Assembly: GCF_035207705.1 (NCBI RefSeq)
Contig: NZ_CP128187.1
Span: 2,976,001-3,040,000 of the forward strand
Source: Maribacter sp. BPC-D8
GTDB taxonomy: Bacteria; Bacteroidota; Bacteroidia; Flavobacteriales; Flavobacteriaceae
DNA length: 64,000 nt
Direction of reading: 5' to 3'
Shown here: one piece after another, positions 62,641-64,000 of the stretch
Layout: the number at the start of each line of letters is the position of its first letter
Numbering within the stretch: the first letter of the stretch is position 1
Made by a program: the position numbers and the translations under genes
Notes under the pieces: generated by a model
The model's input: the letters and a program-made list of their open reading frames with translations, nothing else
What the model was told of the DNA's origin: nothing
Database searches by the model: none

Positions 62641-64000
62641 TTAAAAACCAGGGTTCTGGTCTGCAGCCGATACATTTTCATTAGAGGTTATTTCTCTATC
62701 CGGTATTGGCCATAATTCGTTTTTACCAACTTGAAAATTAGTACCCGCTAATTCGGTAGATACTAAGTTCCATCTTAAAATATCGTTGTAACGAACTTGC
62801 TCACCAGCTAATTCAACTTTTCTTTCATGAACGATAGCTTCAAAAACTGCAGCTTTAGAAAGTCCGTTTGGCAGGTCGGTAAGACTAGCTCTTTCACGAA
62901 CTTCATTGATAAGGTCTACGGCATCATCTTGCGTACCTACCTCATTTTCACATTCGGCCATCATTAAAAGAACATCGGCATAACGTAAGTATTTAAAGTT
63001 GATACCGGACTCTTGATCTTCATTGGCATCTTTGTAGTAGTTCTGATACTTTTTCCAGCCTGCGCGTCTCTCATCTCCTGCTGTTAGCATTTCTGCGGTT
63101 ACCGTGCCACCACCGAAGGTGTCGCCAACAGAATAAAAGCTATCGGCATATCTAGCGTCGCCAGCTTCGAACTCATCTAAAAGATCATCTGAAGGAAAAA
63201 CATTGAACCAATCGTTAAAGCCATATTCCTGACCTCTAAAAGTCGCTTCGTTCGGACCTGCACCTGTAACGGATGAGTTCCATTTTGCACCTGCCCCGAG
63301 AGCATCGTCATATTCGATTTCAAATATAGATTCTACACCATGTTCCGTTTCTTCTGTGAAGTTGTCAAAATAGTTAGGCTCCAATGAGTACCCAGATAGT
63401 TTATTGAACTCGGCCAAGGCCAAGGAATGCTCTCCTAAAAACAGATATACTTTACCTAATAGGGCGATTGCGGCACCTTTGGTAGCTCTACCGTTATCTT
63501 CATTGCTTTTATTCAATAAGCTTGTAGAAGCAGCTTGTAGATCTGAAATAATCAATGCATAGACTTCTGATGCAGGCGATTTGGCGATACCTTCTGTGGT
63601 GGTCGGTATTTCTGTAATCAAAGGCATATCACCAAACCTGGTAACCAATAGGAAGTTGTATAGCGCACGTAAAAATTTGGCCTCGCCCAAAAACTTTTGT
63701 TTGGTAGCATTGCTCATTGTCGCTTCTTCAATTTCGTTGATCGCTTCTTCGTTACCAATAACAAAATTCGCTTTATTGATACCTCTATAGCAACTTTCCC
63801 AGTAATCGGCAATTGGTCCGTGACTAGAATCAAAAGAGAAGTCTAAATACTGTCTTTTATCAGCCTCTAGTTGAGGGTTCCCATCATTCTCATGAGACAT
63901 ATTATCTTGTGAGAAGAACATGTGCCTAGAGTACAGACCTCTGGTCTGCAAGTTTGCATATGCAGCATTTACCGATGACTGCACCTGAGCTTCTGTCTTG
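62641..64000 (-). CDS. RagB/SusD-family nutrient-uptake lipoprotein (5' end outside window)
   Basis: 453 residues of the C-terminal part are seen. The frame stays open to the window edge (KTEAQVQSSVNAAYANLQ), so the GTG near 63984 is an internal Val codon, not a start; the signal peptide and first few dozen residues lie beyond the window. SusD fold features: TPR-like helices (YWESCYRGINKANFVI, FLGEAKFLRALYNFLLVTRFGDMPLI), a LRYADVLLMMAECENEVG block, and the C-terminal RYNDILRWNLV ... LWPIPDREI ... QNPGF. It binds oligosaccharides at the SusC pore. The SusC partner would be expected further right. Confidence 0.93.
   Translation of the reverse strand, partial: KTEAQVQSSVNAAYANLQTRGLYSRHMFFSQDNMSHENDGNPQLEADKRQYLDFSFDSSHGPIADYWESCYRGINKANFVIGNEEAINEIEEATMSNATKQKFLGEAKFLRALYNFLLVTRFGDMPLITEIPTTTEGIAKSPASEVYALIISDLQAASTSLLNKSNEDNGRATKGAAIALLGKVYLFLGEHSLALAEFNKLSGYSLEPNYFDNFTEETEHGVESIFEIEYDDALGAGAKWNSSVTGAGPNEATFRGQEYGFNDWFNVFPSDDLLDEFEAGDARYADSFYSVGDTFGGGTVTAEMLTAGDERRAGWKKYQNYYKDANEDQESGINFKYLRYADVLLMMAECENEVGTQDDAVDLINEVRERASLTDLPNGLSKAAVFEAIVHERKVELAGEQVRYNDILRWNLVSTELAGTNFQVGKNELWPIPDREITSNENVSAADQNPGF

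Noticed and set aside
63982-63984. GTG as the start codon of the SusD gene
   Set aside because: The frame is open and homology-like sequence (KTEAQV) continues upstream to the window edge; no signal peptide follows the GTG.

Overview
The window is AT-rich bacterial chromosome from a member of the Bacteroidota, most likely a marine Flavobacteriaceae. Signs of this are type IX secretion (T9SS) sorting domains, a SusD-family protein, Bacteroidota-type -7 promoter elements (TAnnTTTG; one perfect TTTG-N19-TAnnTTTG copy lies before rplM), surface lipoproteins, a GH16 glucanase with a membrane-anchored Y_Y_Y/LuxR regulator, and an L-rhamnose catabolic locus. Zobellia/Maribacter-like algal-associated genera are a reasonable guess, but species cannot be fixed from the sequence alone. 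I saw no insertion sequence, prophage, CRISPR array or integrase.

Layout. 1-5.3 kb: 3' end of polA, then a T9SS-exported leucine-rich-repeat (LRR) adhesin, a lipoprotein coupled to it by an ATGA overlap, and a small protein consisting of little more than a T9SS sorting domain. 5.4-8.6 kb (minus): a lipocalin-like lipoprotein and a large DUF5916 outer-membrane protein. 8.8-15.5 kb: core translation cluster rplM-rpsI-rpsB-tsf and pyrH-frr, interrupted by an inverted M61-like peptidase gene; S2 carries an extra C-terminal helix-hairpin-helix (HhH) domain and rpsB is preceded by a structured leader with a short ORF. 15.6-21.6 kb: an RND/MMPL exporter, asnS, rpoN and a PAP2-like membrane protein. 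21.6-24.9 kb (minus): a PorT-like barrel, an ExbB/ExbD/ExbD energiser operon with an interposed small membrane protein, and tRNA-Ser(GGA). 25-31.4 kb: asparaginase, TatD, a retropepsin-like protease and sucA-sucB. 31.4-38.4 kb: a barrel protein, an HGSNAT-like acyltransferase, an amidohydrolase, galE, a DegT aminotransferase and waaA. 38.4-39.5 kb: a gene-poor stretch with two tiny single-pass membrane proteins. 39.5-46.5 kb (minus): GH16 glucanase lipoprotein, its probable membrane-spanning regulator, DUF427 and a hydrolase-OsmC fusion.

46.6-58.7 kb is the metabolic centrepiece. A minus-strand operon (RhaD aldolase/dehydrogenase, RhaI isomerase, FGGY kinase, LldD) converts L-rhamnose to DHAP and, through L-lactaldehyde and L-lactate, to pyruvate. 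Divergent from it, a GntR-type sensor-regulator heads a plus-strand run: phytanoyl-CoA-type dioxygenase, creatininase-family hydrolase, aldo/keto reductase, RhaT rhamnose symporter and a secreted NodB-like protein. The dioxygenase-creatininase-reductase cassette is not part of the textbook rhamnose pathway and is my best candidate for undescribed biology here, perhaps handling a modified rhamnose. 59-64 kb holds a large VCBS/UnbV lipoprotein and, convergent with it, a SusD-family protein that runs off the window, so a polysaccharide-utilisation locus probably continues to the right.

The most striking structural signal is in the GH16 gene: 468 bp inserted in frame into the catalytic domain, bounded by near-identical 10-bp direct repeats, and looking like a circularly permuted carbohydrate-binding module.
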